A DNA stretch of 64,000 nt from Planctomycetota bacterium (lineage in GTDB: Bacteria; Planctomycetota; JACOTG01): positions 1-64,000 of the forward strand of contig JACOTG010000130.1 in assembly GCA_016178505.1 (NCBI GenBank). The letters are read 5' to 3'. Under the pieces are notes generated by a model. It saw only the letters and a list, made by a program, of their open reading frames with translations. It ran no database searches and was not told where the DNA came from. Within the stretch, counting starts at the first letter, position 1; each line of letters begins with the position of its first letter. Of this stretch, positions 7,697 to 16,148 are shown piece by piece. Made by a program: the position numbers and the translations under genes.

Positions 7697-9082
7697 ATGA
7701 CGCCACTGCAAACTGGGAAGATCGACGAGTTGAAGGGCGGATTCGAAGGGGAGATCGTCCTTCCGAGCGACGCCGCTTACGGAGACGCACGCAAGATCTG
7801 GAACGCGATGATCGACAAGCGCCCCGCGATCATCGCGCGCTGCGCCGCCACGTCGGACGTCGTCCGGAGCGTGAATTTCGCGAAGGAGAACAAGCTCGTG
7901 CTCGCCATTCGCGGCGGAGGGCACAACATCGCCGGCAGTGCGCTGTGCGACGGCGGCATCGTGATCGACCTCTCGCGCATGAAGGCGGCGAGCGTCGATC
8001 CCAAGGGACGCCGCGTCACCGTCGAGGGAGGCGCCTTGCTCGCCGACCTGGACGCCGCCACCCAGGCCCACGGCCTCGCCGTTCCGCTCGGCATCAATTC
8101 GACGACCGGCGTTGCCGGGCTGACGCTCGGCGGCGGGTTTGGCTGGCTCAGTCGCAAGCTCGGGCTGACGATCGACAACCTCGTCTCGGCGGAGGTCGTC
8201 ACCGCGGCCGGCAAGACCGTGCACGCCAGCGCCTCCGACCACGCCGATCTCTTCTGGGCGCTTCGGGGCGGCGGAGGAAACTTCGGCGTCGTCACGCGCT
8301 TCGAGTTTCAGCTCCACCCGGTCGGTCCGGACGTGCTGAGCGGCCTCATCGTCTATCCGATGTCCGAGGCGAAGTCGGTGCTCCGTCAGTATCGCGAGTT
8401 CGCCGCGAACGCGTCGGAGGAGCTCTCGGTCTGGACGGTGCTGCGCCTCGCGCCGCCGCTTCCGTTCCTACCCGCTAATGTCCACGGCAAGGGGGTCGTC
8501 ATCCTCGCGCTGTGCCATGCGGGCGACCCGAAGAAGGGCGAGGCGCTCATCGCGCCGCTCCGGAAGTTCGGCAAGCCGGTCGGCGAGCACGTCGGCGTCC
8601 AACCGTACGTCGCGTGGCAGAAGGCCTTCGACCCGCTGCTCGCGACCGGGGCCCGCAATTACTGGAAATCGCACAACTTCACCACGCTTGCGGACGGGCT
8701 CTTCGACGCGGTCATCCAATACGCCGGGACGCTGCCGTCTCCGCAGTGCGAGATCTTCTTCGGTGCGATCGGCGGAGCCACCGCGCGGCCCGCACCGGAT
8801 TCGGCGGCCTACGCCAACCGCGACGCCCAGTTCGTCATGAACGTCCATGGCCGCTGGGACAACGCCGCCGACGACACGCGCTGCATCGGCTGGGCGCGCG
8901 ACTTCTTCAAGGCCTCGACCCCGTTCGCGAGCCGCGGCGTCTACGTCAACTTCCTCACGGCCGACGAGACTGACCGCGTGAGCGCCGCGTACGGAGCCAA
9001 CTACGATCGCCTGGCGAAGGTGAAGCGCCAGTACGATCCGGAGAACCTCTTCCGCACGAATCAGAACATCCGGCCGGCTTAG
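7697..9082 (+). CDS. FAD-binding oxidoreductase, BBE (berberine bridge enzyme) type
   Basis: This 461-residue flavoprotein oxidase has an N-terminal PCMH-type FAD domain (about residues 40-210) and a C-terminal BBE segment. The FAD-linking histidine is in AIRGGGHNIAG, followed by the nucleotide loop GVAGLTLGGGFGWLSRK and the LRGGGGNFGVVT motif. No cysteine sits at the second attachment site, so FAD is probably bound through one bond. The C-terminus KRQYDPENLFRTNQNI is the BBE signature. The start is the ATG at 7697 with AAAGGAA upstream. Such enzymes oxidise sugars or secondary metabolites; the substrate is not evident. It is not obviously exported. Confidence 0.92.
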   Translation: MTPLQTGKIDELKGGFEGEIVLPSDAAYGDARKIWNAMIDKRPAIIARCAATSDVVRSVNFAKENKLVLAIRGGGHNIAGSALCDGGIVIDLSRMKAASVDPKGRRVTVEGGALLADLDAATQAHGLAVPLGINSTTGVAGLTLGGGFGWLSRKLGLTIDNLVSAEVVTAAGKTVHASASDHADLFWALRGGGGNFGVVTRFEFQLHPVGPDVLSGLIVYPMSEAKSVLRQYREFAANASEELSVWTVLRLAPPLPFLPANVHGKGVVILALCHAGDPKKGEALIAPLRKFGKPVGEHVGVQPYVAWQKAFDPLLATGARNYWKSHNFTTLADGLFDAVIQYAGTLPSPQCEIFFGAIGGATARPAPDSAAYANRDAQFVMNVHGRWDNAADDTRCIGWARDFFKASTPFASRGVYVNFLTADETDRVSAAYGANYDRLAKVKRQYDPENLFRTNQNIRPA

Positions 9083-9168
9083 GCGCGCAGGCCGGGCTAC
9101 GGCTCGCGCCGCCCGCGTCGACGCGTGCAGCAACGAGAACCTCGCGTTCGTCGCAGGGTTCGCCGCCA

Positions 9169-9816
9169 TCATGAGGGCGAATTGACGCCCGCTCGCTGCG
9201 CCGCGCGATCGGCACGCCACAGCGCAAAGAACTTCCACGCGAGGCCGACGAACGCCGCGGCGGACAGCACGCACAAGACGATCAGCGCCGTCATCGGCAG
9301 GCGCCAAGCCGAACATCCGAGTGGAATGCGCACGGCAATCGCTAGCCCGACGGCGAACATCATCAAGAGACAGATCCCGGCCGCACGTCCGATTCCGCGG
9401 CGTATCGGTGACGTAGCGACCAGCGTCACCAAGCCCGGGAACGTACCCGCCGCGAGGATCAACGGCGTCACTTGGTCGAATCTCATCCATCGAAGCATCC
9501 TTTCGATGTCGGCGTCATCCACCGCTCGGGTCATTCCCGGCTCTGTGGATCTAGCCCATTGCTCTGTGAAGACGGCAGCCACGACGAGCAGTCCGATCCA
9601 GCTCAAGAGACAAAGCCAACGGCGTGAGCGAGGGCGGTATCCAACGAACCCCAGTGCGCACAAGACGCATCCGGCGATCGCGATCGGCGAACCGACAAAG
9701 AATCGAGCAGGATCGAAATCGCACCACGTCCACTTCGTGTGAGTTACGCACGCAGCGGCCCGACAGAGGGCGCCCAGCGCACCGATGAGGAGCAACCCAT
9801 TCGTTTTCATGTTCAT
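9169..9816 (-). CDS. Multi-pass membrane protein of unknown function
   Basis: This protein of about 215 residues has five or six hydrophobic segments. The last two blocks carry ATSPIRRGIGRAAGICLL and VGLAWKFFALWR. The same blocks occur in the membrane protein at 14007-14618 (ATRPIRHGLGRWVGIGLL and IGLAWKFFEVRR), so the two are paralogues. The start is uncertain: in-frame ATGs lie at 9816 and 9810 and a GTG at 9822, with no clear ribosome site. No known family is recognised. Confidence 0.65.
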   Translation of the reverse strand: MNMKTNGLLLIGALGALCRAAACVTHTKWTWCDFDPARFFVGSPIAIAGCVLCALGFVGYRPRSRRWLCLLSWIGLLVVAAVFTEQWARSTEPGMTRAVDDADIERMLRWMRFDQVTPLILAAGTFPGLVTLVATSPIRRGIGRAAGICLLMMFAVGLAIAVRIPLGCSAWRLPMTALIVLCVLSAAAFVGLAWKFFALWRADRAAQRAGVNSPS

Positions 9817-9995
9817 CGACACCCGCGCGTCCCGTCCGACGCGGGGCGTTCGACTCGGCGTGCGCCAACGGAATTTCGAAGAACCTGGCGACGCGCAGAT
9901 GCGTCGCTGCCGACCCGCTACGAGTCTGCGCGACGATACGCTTCGCAGGGCGCGCGCCTGGATGCGTCACGAAAGGTCGACGAACTTCGATCACC

Positions 9996-11531
9996 TCACT
10001 GAAAGCGAACGACGATCGCGTTGGTGATGCTCCAGTGCTCCGGGATCTGCGAGCCGTTGTCCTGGATGAGTCCTTGGAGCGTGATCGTTGCCGGCCGCGG
10101 TGCGCCTCTCATTCGACTGAAGACCTGCGTCGGCGCCGGATGCGACGGCAACGTCGGAACGCCCAAGGTCTGGTTGAAACCGGCATTGTTGAAGATCGCG
10201 AGCGGATGCGGCAGGGCCATCATGAAGGGCGGAGGCAGGACCATGTTGCCGAGGCCTCGCGGCAGCGTCGTCAAATTCGTCGGTGTGGCCGCGAGCGGCC
10301 AAACGTAGAGTGCGAACCGCGCGCTCACGCGGCTCGACGGCGCCGTCATCACGATGGAGATCGGCTGATGCAGGCCGATCGTCATTTCCCGCGCGGCGTC
10401 ATCGCCCGATTGCGCGTTCATGATCAGCACGATTTCGCGATCGCCGCGTCCGGCGTTCACGTTCCCGAATCGCGCGGCGATTTCGGGCGGCCGATACGTG
10501 TACGCCGCGGGTAGTGTCCTCGGGTCGCCGCGGTTGATGACCGTCACGTCGACGGTGCCCGAGCCGGCCGGAGTTCGCGCGGTGATCTGAGTCGGCGTCG
10601 AGTCGAGGACGGTCGCGGTTGCGCCGGCGAATTGCACGGCCACTTCCGCGACGGTGCCGAAGCGATCCCCGGCGACGTAGACGAGGTCGCCGCCGCTCGA
10701 CGATCCGGAAACGGGAGCAATCGAACTGAGGACCGTGCAAATGCGCCCGGTGATCGATACGGTCGCATCGTAGTGCATGCCGGGCGTGCCGCTGGACACG
10801 GCGTAGTAGTAGACGCCCGGCGTCAGCGTCATCGAGACGGACGCGCCGAGCTCTCCTCCGTAATCGATCACGGTCCCGACGACCGCTCCGCTCGAGTCCA
10901 GGAGCGTCAGCAGCTGATCGCTGTACGCTGGGGCCTGAAGGCTCACGATGTTCACGCTCGTCGTGACGGGCACCCGGAAGCTCCAATAGTCGTAGTCGCC
11001 GGGTTGGCCGATGTCCCCGCCAAAGCTGACGGTCTCGCACACGATCTCGGTTGCCGCAGACACCGAGTCGTTCGGCTCCACTTCCGTCGACGGGCCCGGA
11101 CAGCGTATCGAGAGCACATAGGGGAAGAGGTCGCCGCTCGAGAACGGGCGCAACACGATGAGGTAATCCCCGGCCGGGAGCGAGGCAATGCCGATGTGGC
11201 TCGCGAGGCCGACGCCATCGTCGTCGTCGAACAGGACGCTCGTGGTTCCGTCGGCTTGGAAGAGTTCGATGGTGCTGTCGCCGCCCGACGAGAGCGTCGT
11301 GAAGGCGTGGAACGGACCCGCCGTCGGGTGACTGAACGAAAAGTAGTCGGCGTCGAACCGCGAGTCGATCGCGCCGGCGACGTCGCACTCACACCAGAGG
11401 TGCGTCGCTTGAAAGACGGTGTCGTTCGGTTCGACCTCGGACCCGTTTGCCAGTGCCGTGGTCGAGATCGCCAAGGCGAGCCCGATCGCTGATGCAAGAA
11501 CTCGAACGAAACCGGTCCACGTGGATTTCAT
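9996..11531 (-). CDS. Secreted protein: two PPC-like domains, IPT/TIG, shared C-terminal domain
   Basis: This 511-residue exported protein begins with a signal peptide ending near TTALANG. It continues with two bacterial pre-peptidase-like beta-sandwich domains, each opening with an EVEPNDT/EVEPNDS motif and containing D-x-D-Y-x-x-F/W. An IPT/TIG Ig-like domain follows (APVSGSSSGGDLVYVAG). The last roughly 160 residues (nt 9996-10480) form a module that recurs in three other secreted proteins of this window; it starts GNVNAG and ends with TITLQGLIQD and SITNAIVV. The start ATG at 11531 has AGGAGG six bases away. The protein is probably a surface-exposed structural or adhesive protein with no enzymatic residues. 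Confidence 0.8.
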   Translation of the reverse strand: MKSTWTGFVRVLASAIGLALAISTTALANGSEVEPNDTVFQATHLWCECDVAGAIDSRFDADYFSFSHPTAGPFHAFTTLSSGGDSTIELFQADGTTSVLFDDDDGVGLASHIGIASLPAGDYLIVLRPFSSGDLFPYVLSIRCPGPSTEVEPNDSVSAATEIVCETVSFGGDIGQPGDYDYWSFRVPVTTSVNIVSLQAPAYSDQLLTLLDSSGAVVGTVIDYGGELGASVSMTLTPGVYYYAVSSGTPGMHYDATVSITGRICTVLSSIAPVSGSSSGGDLVYVAGDRFGTVAEVAVQFAGATATVLDSTPTQITARTPAGSGTVDVTVINRGDPRTLPAAYTYRPPEIAARFGNVNAGRGDREIVLIMNAQSGDDAAREMTIGLHQPISIVMTAPSSRVSARFALYVWPLAATPTNLTTLPRGLGNMVLPPPFMMALPHPLAIFNNAGFNQTLGVPTLPSHPAPTQVFSRMRGAPRPATITLQGLIQDNGSQIPEHWSITNAIVVRFQ

Positions 11532-11715
11532 CACCATCCTCCTCGATGAGCAGGCAGACGCACCACGAATCCAGTCACGTACGAATAGCGTCAAATCTGC
11601 CCGCCGGACGTCAACAATTCATTGAAACGACAATGTGCCACGATTCGAACGGGGTTGGTACGAGTAACTCACATTGCCGTAGCGGATTGGGTCGGATGCT
11701 GAGGTGCAGGAAAAC

Positions 11716-12852
11716 TCAGCGCGACTTCGGCGCCGCGAGGCGGCCGACGAGCGCGAGCGGGCTCGTCACGGCGGCTGTGAGGCGGCCGTCCGGGGCGACG
11801 AGGAGGAGGTGCGGGACGCCGCGCAGGCCGAAGCGATAAGCCCACGTGTCGTCGAACGGCGCGCGGTCGACGAAGAACGGGCTGCGCACACCGAGCGCTC
11901 GAGCGCTCGTGATCTCGGTCGCGCGACCGTCGGCCGGGGCCAACGGGTCGATAGTGACCACCGTTGCGTGCGCGGCGCGAAGCTCGGGCTCGAGCGGCGC
12001 GAGCGATCGGTGCGTCGCGTCGGGGTCGGTCGGCGACCAGACGTGGAGGAGCACGCAGCGGCCCCGCAGATCGGCGAACTTCACGTGCCGGCCGTCGAGC
12101 GCGTCGTCGAACTCGAGGTCGATCGGCTGGCCGATGCGATCGAGAAGCGCGAGCACGACGCGAACGTCGGCTCGCTGCTCGTCGCACCTCGCGTGAATCA
12201 ACGCGCGCTCGGCAAGCTCGCGCTGCAGTTTCGGGTCGGCGGTGCGACAGCGCGCGAGATCGAGCAAGAGCGAGCACTTCCAGCCCTGCGCGTCGCGCGG
12301 CTCGCGCTCGATCGACAACGCCTGCTCGACGTCGGCCCGCGCGTCGTCCCACGTCGTGGCGCCGTCGCGAATCGACGCCTGCGCGTTCACGAATTTCGCT
12401 AGCGCCGCGAGCGTGCCCGGGGGCCGCTGCGCGAGAAGACGCATGGTCTCGCTGCGCACGCGCGCGGGCTCGCCGAAGAAGTTCACGAGGTTCATCCAGC
12501 GTGCAAAGAGGAGTCGGCCGAGCGCCGCGTGACGGGGGTAGTCTTCCCATAGCTCGAGCGCCAGCTCGCACTGCTTGCCGAGACGCTGGCGCAGAAGCGC
12601 ATCGAACTCGCCGGAATTCATGTCGAGCGCGAAGCCGGGCGACGGATTCGCCGCGAACTCGTCGAGGATCTCCTTCGAGCTGCGGCGCGGCGTCGCGCGC
12701 GGAGCGGGCTTCGGAGGCGCGGATTGAGCGTGAATGCCGACCGCCGCGCCGCCCACGATAGCGCCGACGAGAAAGCAACCGAGCGCGGCGACCCACAGTC
12801 GCCGTCGGGGCCGGCCGCTCGGTTGCTCTTTCGTCGTCGTGACTTCGTTCAC
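11716..12852 (-). CDS. Membrane-anchored thioredoxin-fold protein lacking CXXC
   Basis: This 378-residue protein has one N-terminal transmembrane helix (LWVAALGCFLVGAIVGGAAVG). A helical middle with TPR-like features follows (residues 60-230), then a C-terminal TlpA/AhpC-like thioredoxin fold. The usual W-C-x-x-C is replaced by HVWSPTDPD, so it cannot do thiol exchange at that site. The cis-Pro region GVPHLLLVAPDG is kept. The GTG start overlaps the stop of the preceding gene (GTGA). It is the third gene of the ECF sigma operon and may be a periplasmic sensor or scaffold. This role is inferred from position only. Confidence 0.75.
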   Translation of the reverse strand: MNEVTTTKEQPSGRPRRRLWVAALGCFLVGAIVGGAAVGIHAQSAPPKPAPRATPRRSSKEILDEFAANPSPGFALDMNSGEFDALLRQRLGKQCELALELWEDYPRHAALGRLLFARWMNLVNFFGEPARVRSETMRLLAQRPPGTLAALAKFVNAQASIRDGATTWDDARADVEQALSIEREPRDAQGWKCSLLLDLARCRTADPKLQRELAERALIHARCDEQRADVRVVLALLDRIGQPIDLEFDDALDGRHVKFADLRGRCVLLHVWSPTDPDATHRSLAPLEPELRAAHATVVTIDPLAPADGRATEITSARALGVRSPFFVDRAPFDDTWAYRFGLRGVPHLLLVAPDGRLTAAVTSPLALVGRLAAPKSR

Positions 12853-13301
12853 TTCTCGTCTTTCGGCGGAGGTTCGGGCGGACTCGGCGGAGCATGACCA
12901 CTGCCGTCCGCGCCGACCGCGATCACCGTCGACGCTTCGCCGTCGTCGTTCGGGATGGTGAAGAAGGCAGAGTCCTCCGGCAGGAACTCGGTCGTCTCCT
13001 GCTCGCCCGTCGCGTCGTCGGTGATGACGAAGCGGCAGTTGCCGTGACCGTCGGATTCTCCCGGCTCGACGCGAATCGAATCGTAGATCCACGCCGCGGT
13101 CGCGCCCGCGGCCATGCCGCCGAGAAGCACGATCCCGAGGAACAGCGCCGCCTTCGTCGTCAGCCATCCCCACCATTTCGCGCGATCACTCACTCCGAGC
13201 ATGAGCTTCTCCTCCAGCTGCCGTCGGTGCTCCGGCCGGTTCCACGAGACCTCTCGTAGAAGCGCGAGCCGAGCCTCGATCGGATCGTTCGAAGTCGCCA
13301 C
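12849..13301 (-). CDS. Single-pass membrane protein in ECF sigma operon (possible anti-sigma)
   Basis: This 150-residue protein has a cytosolic N-terminus of about 45 residues with a zinc-less helical pattern (PIEARLALLREVSWNRPEHRRQLEEKLM). A single transmembrane helix (KAALFLGIVLLGGMAAGATAA) and a short acidic, proline-rich periplasmic tail follow. It starts 3 bases downstream of the ECF sigma gene. Its topology and position fit an anti-sigma factor or sigma-associated membrane protein, but no HxxxCxxC zinc motif is present and no family is recognised. Confidence 0.7.
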   Translation of the reverse strand: MATSNDPIEARLALLREVSWNRPEHRRQLEEKLMLGVSDRAKWWGWLTTKAALFLGIVLLGGMAAGATAAWIYDSIRVEPGESDGHGNCRFVITDDATGEQETTEFLPEDSAFFTIPNDDGEASTVIAVGADGSGHAPPSPPEPPPKDEK

Positions 13302-13304
13302 AGG

Positions 13305-13910
13305 TCACCTCCTCGTTCGCATCACTCGGTCGAGCGCCGCACGCCCGCGGGCGAGCCGCGACTTCACGGTGCCGGGCCGGCAGCCGAGCGTCCGTGCGAC
13401 CTCGTCGACGCTCAGCCCTTCGACGTAATGAAGCGTCAATGCCGCTTGATAGCGCGGCGCGATCGCGAGCAGACACCGTTGCACCCACGCGCGGTCGTCG
13501 CTGTCCGCACTCTTGCGCGTGTCCATGATCTCGCTCGGAGACGCGAGACGTTCGGGTCGCTTACGCTCGCGCAGCGCCCACCGGTTCACCTCGCGCGTTG
13601 CGATGCGGTACAGCCAGTTTCGAAACGGCACGCCGCGCGTCCGATATCGCGGCAGCCCGCGCAGCGCCGCGAGGAAGACCTCGCTCAAGAGATCCTCGGT
13701 CGCGTGCACGTCGCCCGAGCGGCGAAAGAGATAGGCGCCGATTGCGGCGTAGTGCTCGCGGTAGAGCGCGGCGAACGCCTCGCGATCGTGCCGCGCGCGC
13801 TCGACGAGCCGCGCCTCGTGCTCGGGGTCGCGCACCGCGTCGCCGCGGAGCGAGATGCTGCCGTCGTCGGTCAGCCGTCGCAGGGCGACGATCGGGAACG
13901 TTGCGTCCAT
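13305..13910 (-). CDS. ECF-type RNA polymerase sigma factor
   Basis: This 201-residue sigma-70 family protein carries region 2 (AFAALYREHYAAIGAYLFRR followed by DLLSEVFLAALRGLPRYR and FRNWLYRIA) and region 4 (LTLHYVEGLSVDEVARTLGC followed by VKSRLARGR). Length and the lack of regions 1.1 and 3 place it in the extracytoplasmic-function group. The gene is first in an operon with a membrane protein and a thioredoxin-fold protein, which likely transmit an envelope signal. The ATG at 13910 is used. Confidence 0.92.
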   Translation of the reverse strand: MDATFPIVALRRLTDDGSISLRGDAVRDPEHEARLVERARHDREAFAALYREHYAAIGAYLFRRSGDVHATEDLLSEVFLAALRGLPRYRTRGVPFRNWLYRIATREVNRWALRERKRPERLASPSEIMDTRKSADSDDRAWVQRCLLAIAPRYQAALTLHYVEGLSVDEVARTLGCRPGTVKSRLARGRAALDRVMRTRR

Positions 13911-14006
13911 GTGTCGTTCGTTCTCCAGAACGACAACTCAATGGCGCGAGGGGCCCGGGAGGTTCCCGAAATTTTCCCTGGCTGGATGGTGAAGGCTGTG
14001 TCCGTG

Positions 14007-14618
14007 TCAGGCGAGCGCGGCGGACTGAAGCCGCCGCACCTCGAAGAACTTCCAAGCGAGGCCGATGAGAGACGCGCTGAAGACGCCCATGACGGCGAGA
14101 TTGATCCAACGCGGCGGCGGCATTCTCAAGAACCCAGCCCACTGTCCCAGAATCATCAGCGCGCCCCACGCGGGTAGACTGAGCAGACCGATGCCGACCC
14201 ACCGTCCGAGTCCATGGCGAATCGGCCGGGTCGCGATGAGAGTGAGCGCACACAGGATCATTGCGCCATACATCAGGAAGACGGCGAGCTCGGTCAGCAA
14301 ATCAAAGAAGTCGCTTCGCTCGAGATGCGACCCGCCGCCGCCGACGGGCGCAAACACAACGCGAGGCTGCATGACGGAGACGAGCGCGAGTACGCTGATC
14401 GCTGCCAACGACAAGAGCGAGATTCCGGCCGCGAGCGCGAGGGGACGGCCGGAGACCGGCCGATATCCGAAAAAGCCTGCCGAAGTCAGTGCGATCGCCC
14501 CGTAGCCGACGAAGAGGTATGCCAAACTCCCGATTTGCCAAATCGACGGAAGGAGACCACTAACCGCGAGACCGAGCGCGCCGATCGCGCCGAGCGCGAG
14601 CAGCGTCGACGGCTTCAC
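14007..14618 (-). CDS. Multi-pass membrane protein, paralogue of 9169-9816
   Basis: This 203-residue, very hydrophobic protein has about six predicted membrane segments. It shares the ATRPIRHGLGRWVGIG and GLAWKFFEVRR blocks with the membrane protein at 9169-9816. The start is a GTG whose last two bases are part of the stop of the upstream M20 peptidase (GTGA overlap), so the two are translationally coupled. The family is unknown. The pairing with a peptidase may hint at transport or anchoring, but nothing in the sequence proves it. Confidence 0.75.
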   Translation of the reverse strand: MKPSTLLALGAIGALGLAVSGLLPSIWQIGSLAYLFVGYGAIALTSAGFFGYRPVSGRPLALAAGISLLSLAAISVLALVSVMQPRVVFAPVGGGGSHLERSDFFDLLTELAVFLMYGAMILCALTLIATRPIRHGLGRWVGIGLLSLPAWGALMILGQWAGFLRMPPPRWINLAVMGVFSASLIGLAWKFFEVRRLQSAALA

Positions 14619-15982
14619 TTCCCGCCTGCGATCTCGTGGAGGAAGTGGGCGCTCGTGCGGATCCCGCGCTCGTAGTCGCCGAGATTGAACTTCTCGTTCG
14701 GCGAGTGCGCGCGGTCGTCGGGGAGGCCGAAGCCGAGGAGCACGACGGGCACCTTGAGCACGCGGTCGAACGTGAGCACCACCGGGATCGAGCCGCCCTC
14801 GCGCATGAAGACCGGCTTTTTGCCGAAGCCCTTCTCGAGCGCGCGCATGCCGGCCTTCACAGCGGCGCTGTCTCGCGGCACGAGCACGGGGCCGGAGCCC
14901 GAGTGCGTCTTCACATTGACCTTCACGGTCTTCGGCGCGACGGATCGCACGTGCTCCTCGAAGAGCTTCGCGATCGTCTTCCAATCCTGATCGGGCACGA
15001 GGCGCATGCTGACCTTCGCGCCGGCCTTCGCGGGGATCACGGTCTTCGCGCCCTCGCCCTGGAAGCCGCCGAAGATGCCGTTGATCTCGCAGGTCGGTCG
15101 CGCCCAGCGCCGCTCGATCGTGGTGAAGCCCTTTTCGCCGACGAGTTCCGTGACGCCCATCTCCTCGCGATAGCCCTTCTCGTCGAACGGCAGCTCCGCG
15201 AACCCCGCGCGCTCGTCGGGCGTGAGCGCGCGCACGTGATCGTAGAAGCCCTTGATCGCGACGTGATGATCGGCGTCGTGGAACGACGCGATGATGCGCG
15301 CGAGCACGGTCGCGGGATTGTCGAGCGAGCCGCCGAACATGCCCGAGTGCAGGTCGTGCGTCGGCCCGACGACCTCGATTTCCATGTAGACGAGCCCGCG
15401 CAGGGCATAGCAGATCGCCGGCTGGCCGGGCGCGAACTGATCGGTGTCCGAGATGACGACGACGTCGCACTTCAAGAGATCCTTGTGGCTCTCGATGAAC
15501 GGGTCGAGGTTCGGCGAGCCGATCTCTTCCTCGCCCTCGATGAGGAACTTCACGTTGCAGGGGAGTTTGCCCTCGGCTTCGATGATCGACTCGACCGCTT
15601 TGACGTGCGCGAACATCTGGCCCTTGTCGTCGGTCGCGCCGCGCGCGATCACGTTCTCTCCTTCGATCGTCGGCTCGAACGGACCGTGGCGCCACTCACC
15701 GAGCGGGTCGGGCGGCTGCACGTCGTAGTGGCCGTAGACGAGCACCGTCGGCTTGCCCGCTGCCATCGGCGATTCCGCAGTGACGATCGGGTGCTTGGGC
15801 GTCGTGTGGAGCTGCGCGCGGAATCCGAGATCTTGGAGCTGCTTCCTTACGAACTCGGCGGCGCGCTTCGTGTCCGCGTCGCGCTCGGGCGAGGTCGAGA
15901 TGCTCGGGATGCGGAGCAGATCGAACAATTCCTTCTGGAATCGCTCGCGATTGTTCGTGATGAAGTCGGCGGTGGTCGGCAT
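14615..15982 (-). CDS. M20 family metallopeptidase (dipeptidase, CNDP-like)
   Basis: This is a 455-residue zinc peptidase of family M20. Metal and catalytic residues are visible in order: YGHYDVQPP (His and catalytic Asp), RGATDDKGQ (bridging Asp), EGEEEIGS (catalytic Glu and metal Glu), ISDTDQF (Asp) and DRAHSPNEKF (C-terminal His). The lid/dimerisation domain (about residues 210-370) includes the DLHSGMFGG motif. There is no signal peptide, so it is cytosolic and probably hydrolyses dipeptides. GGAGACAACCT precedes the ATG. It overlaps the downstream membrane protein gene by four bases. Confidence 0.93.
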   Translation of the reverse strand: MPTTADFITNNRERFQKELFDLLRIPSISTSPERDADTKRAAEFVRKQLQDLGFRAQLHTTPKHPIVTAESPMAAGKPTVLVYGHYDVQPPDPLGEWRHGPFEPTIEGENVIARGATDDKGQMFAHVKAVESIIEAEGKLPCNVKFLIEGEEEIGSPNLDPFIESHKDLLKCDVVVISDTDQFAPGQPAICYALRGLVYMEIEVVGPTHDLHSGMFGGSLDNPATVLARIIASFHDADHHVAIKGFYDHVRALTPDERAGFAELPFDEKGYREEMGVTELVGEKGFTTIERRWARPTCEINGIFGGFQGEGAKTVIPAKAGAKVSMRLVPDQDWKTIAKLFEEHVRSVAPKTVKVNVKTHSGSGPVLVPRDSAAVKAGMRALEKGFGKKPVFMREGGSIPVVLTFDRVLKVPVVLLGFGLPDDRAHSPNEKFNLGDYERGIRTSAHFLHEIAGGK

Positions 15983-16148
15983 GAGGTTGTCTCCTCGGCA
16001 GGGTCGACGTCGGATCGGCCACGAAACGGCGAGATTCTAGAGACAACCCTTCTTGCCTTCAATCGGCGCGGGGCCGCCCCGTCCCTCGAAAGAGAATCGG
16101 GCGCCGCGCACGAGGCGCAGCGCCCGATGGCATTCGACTCGGTTCGCG

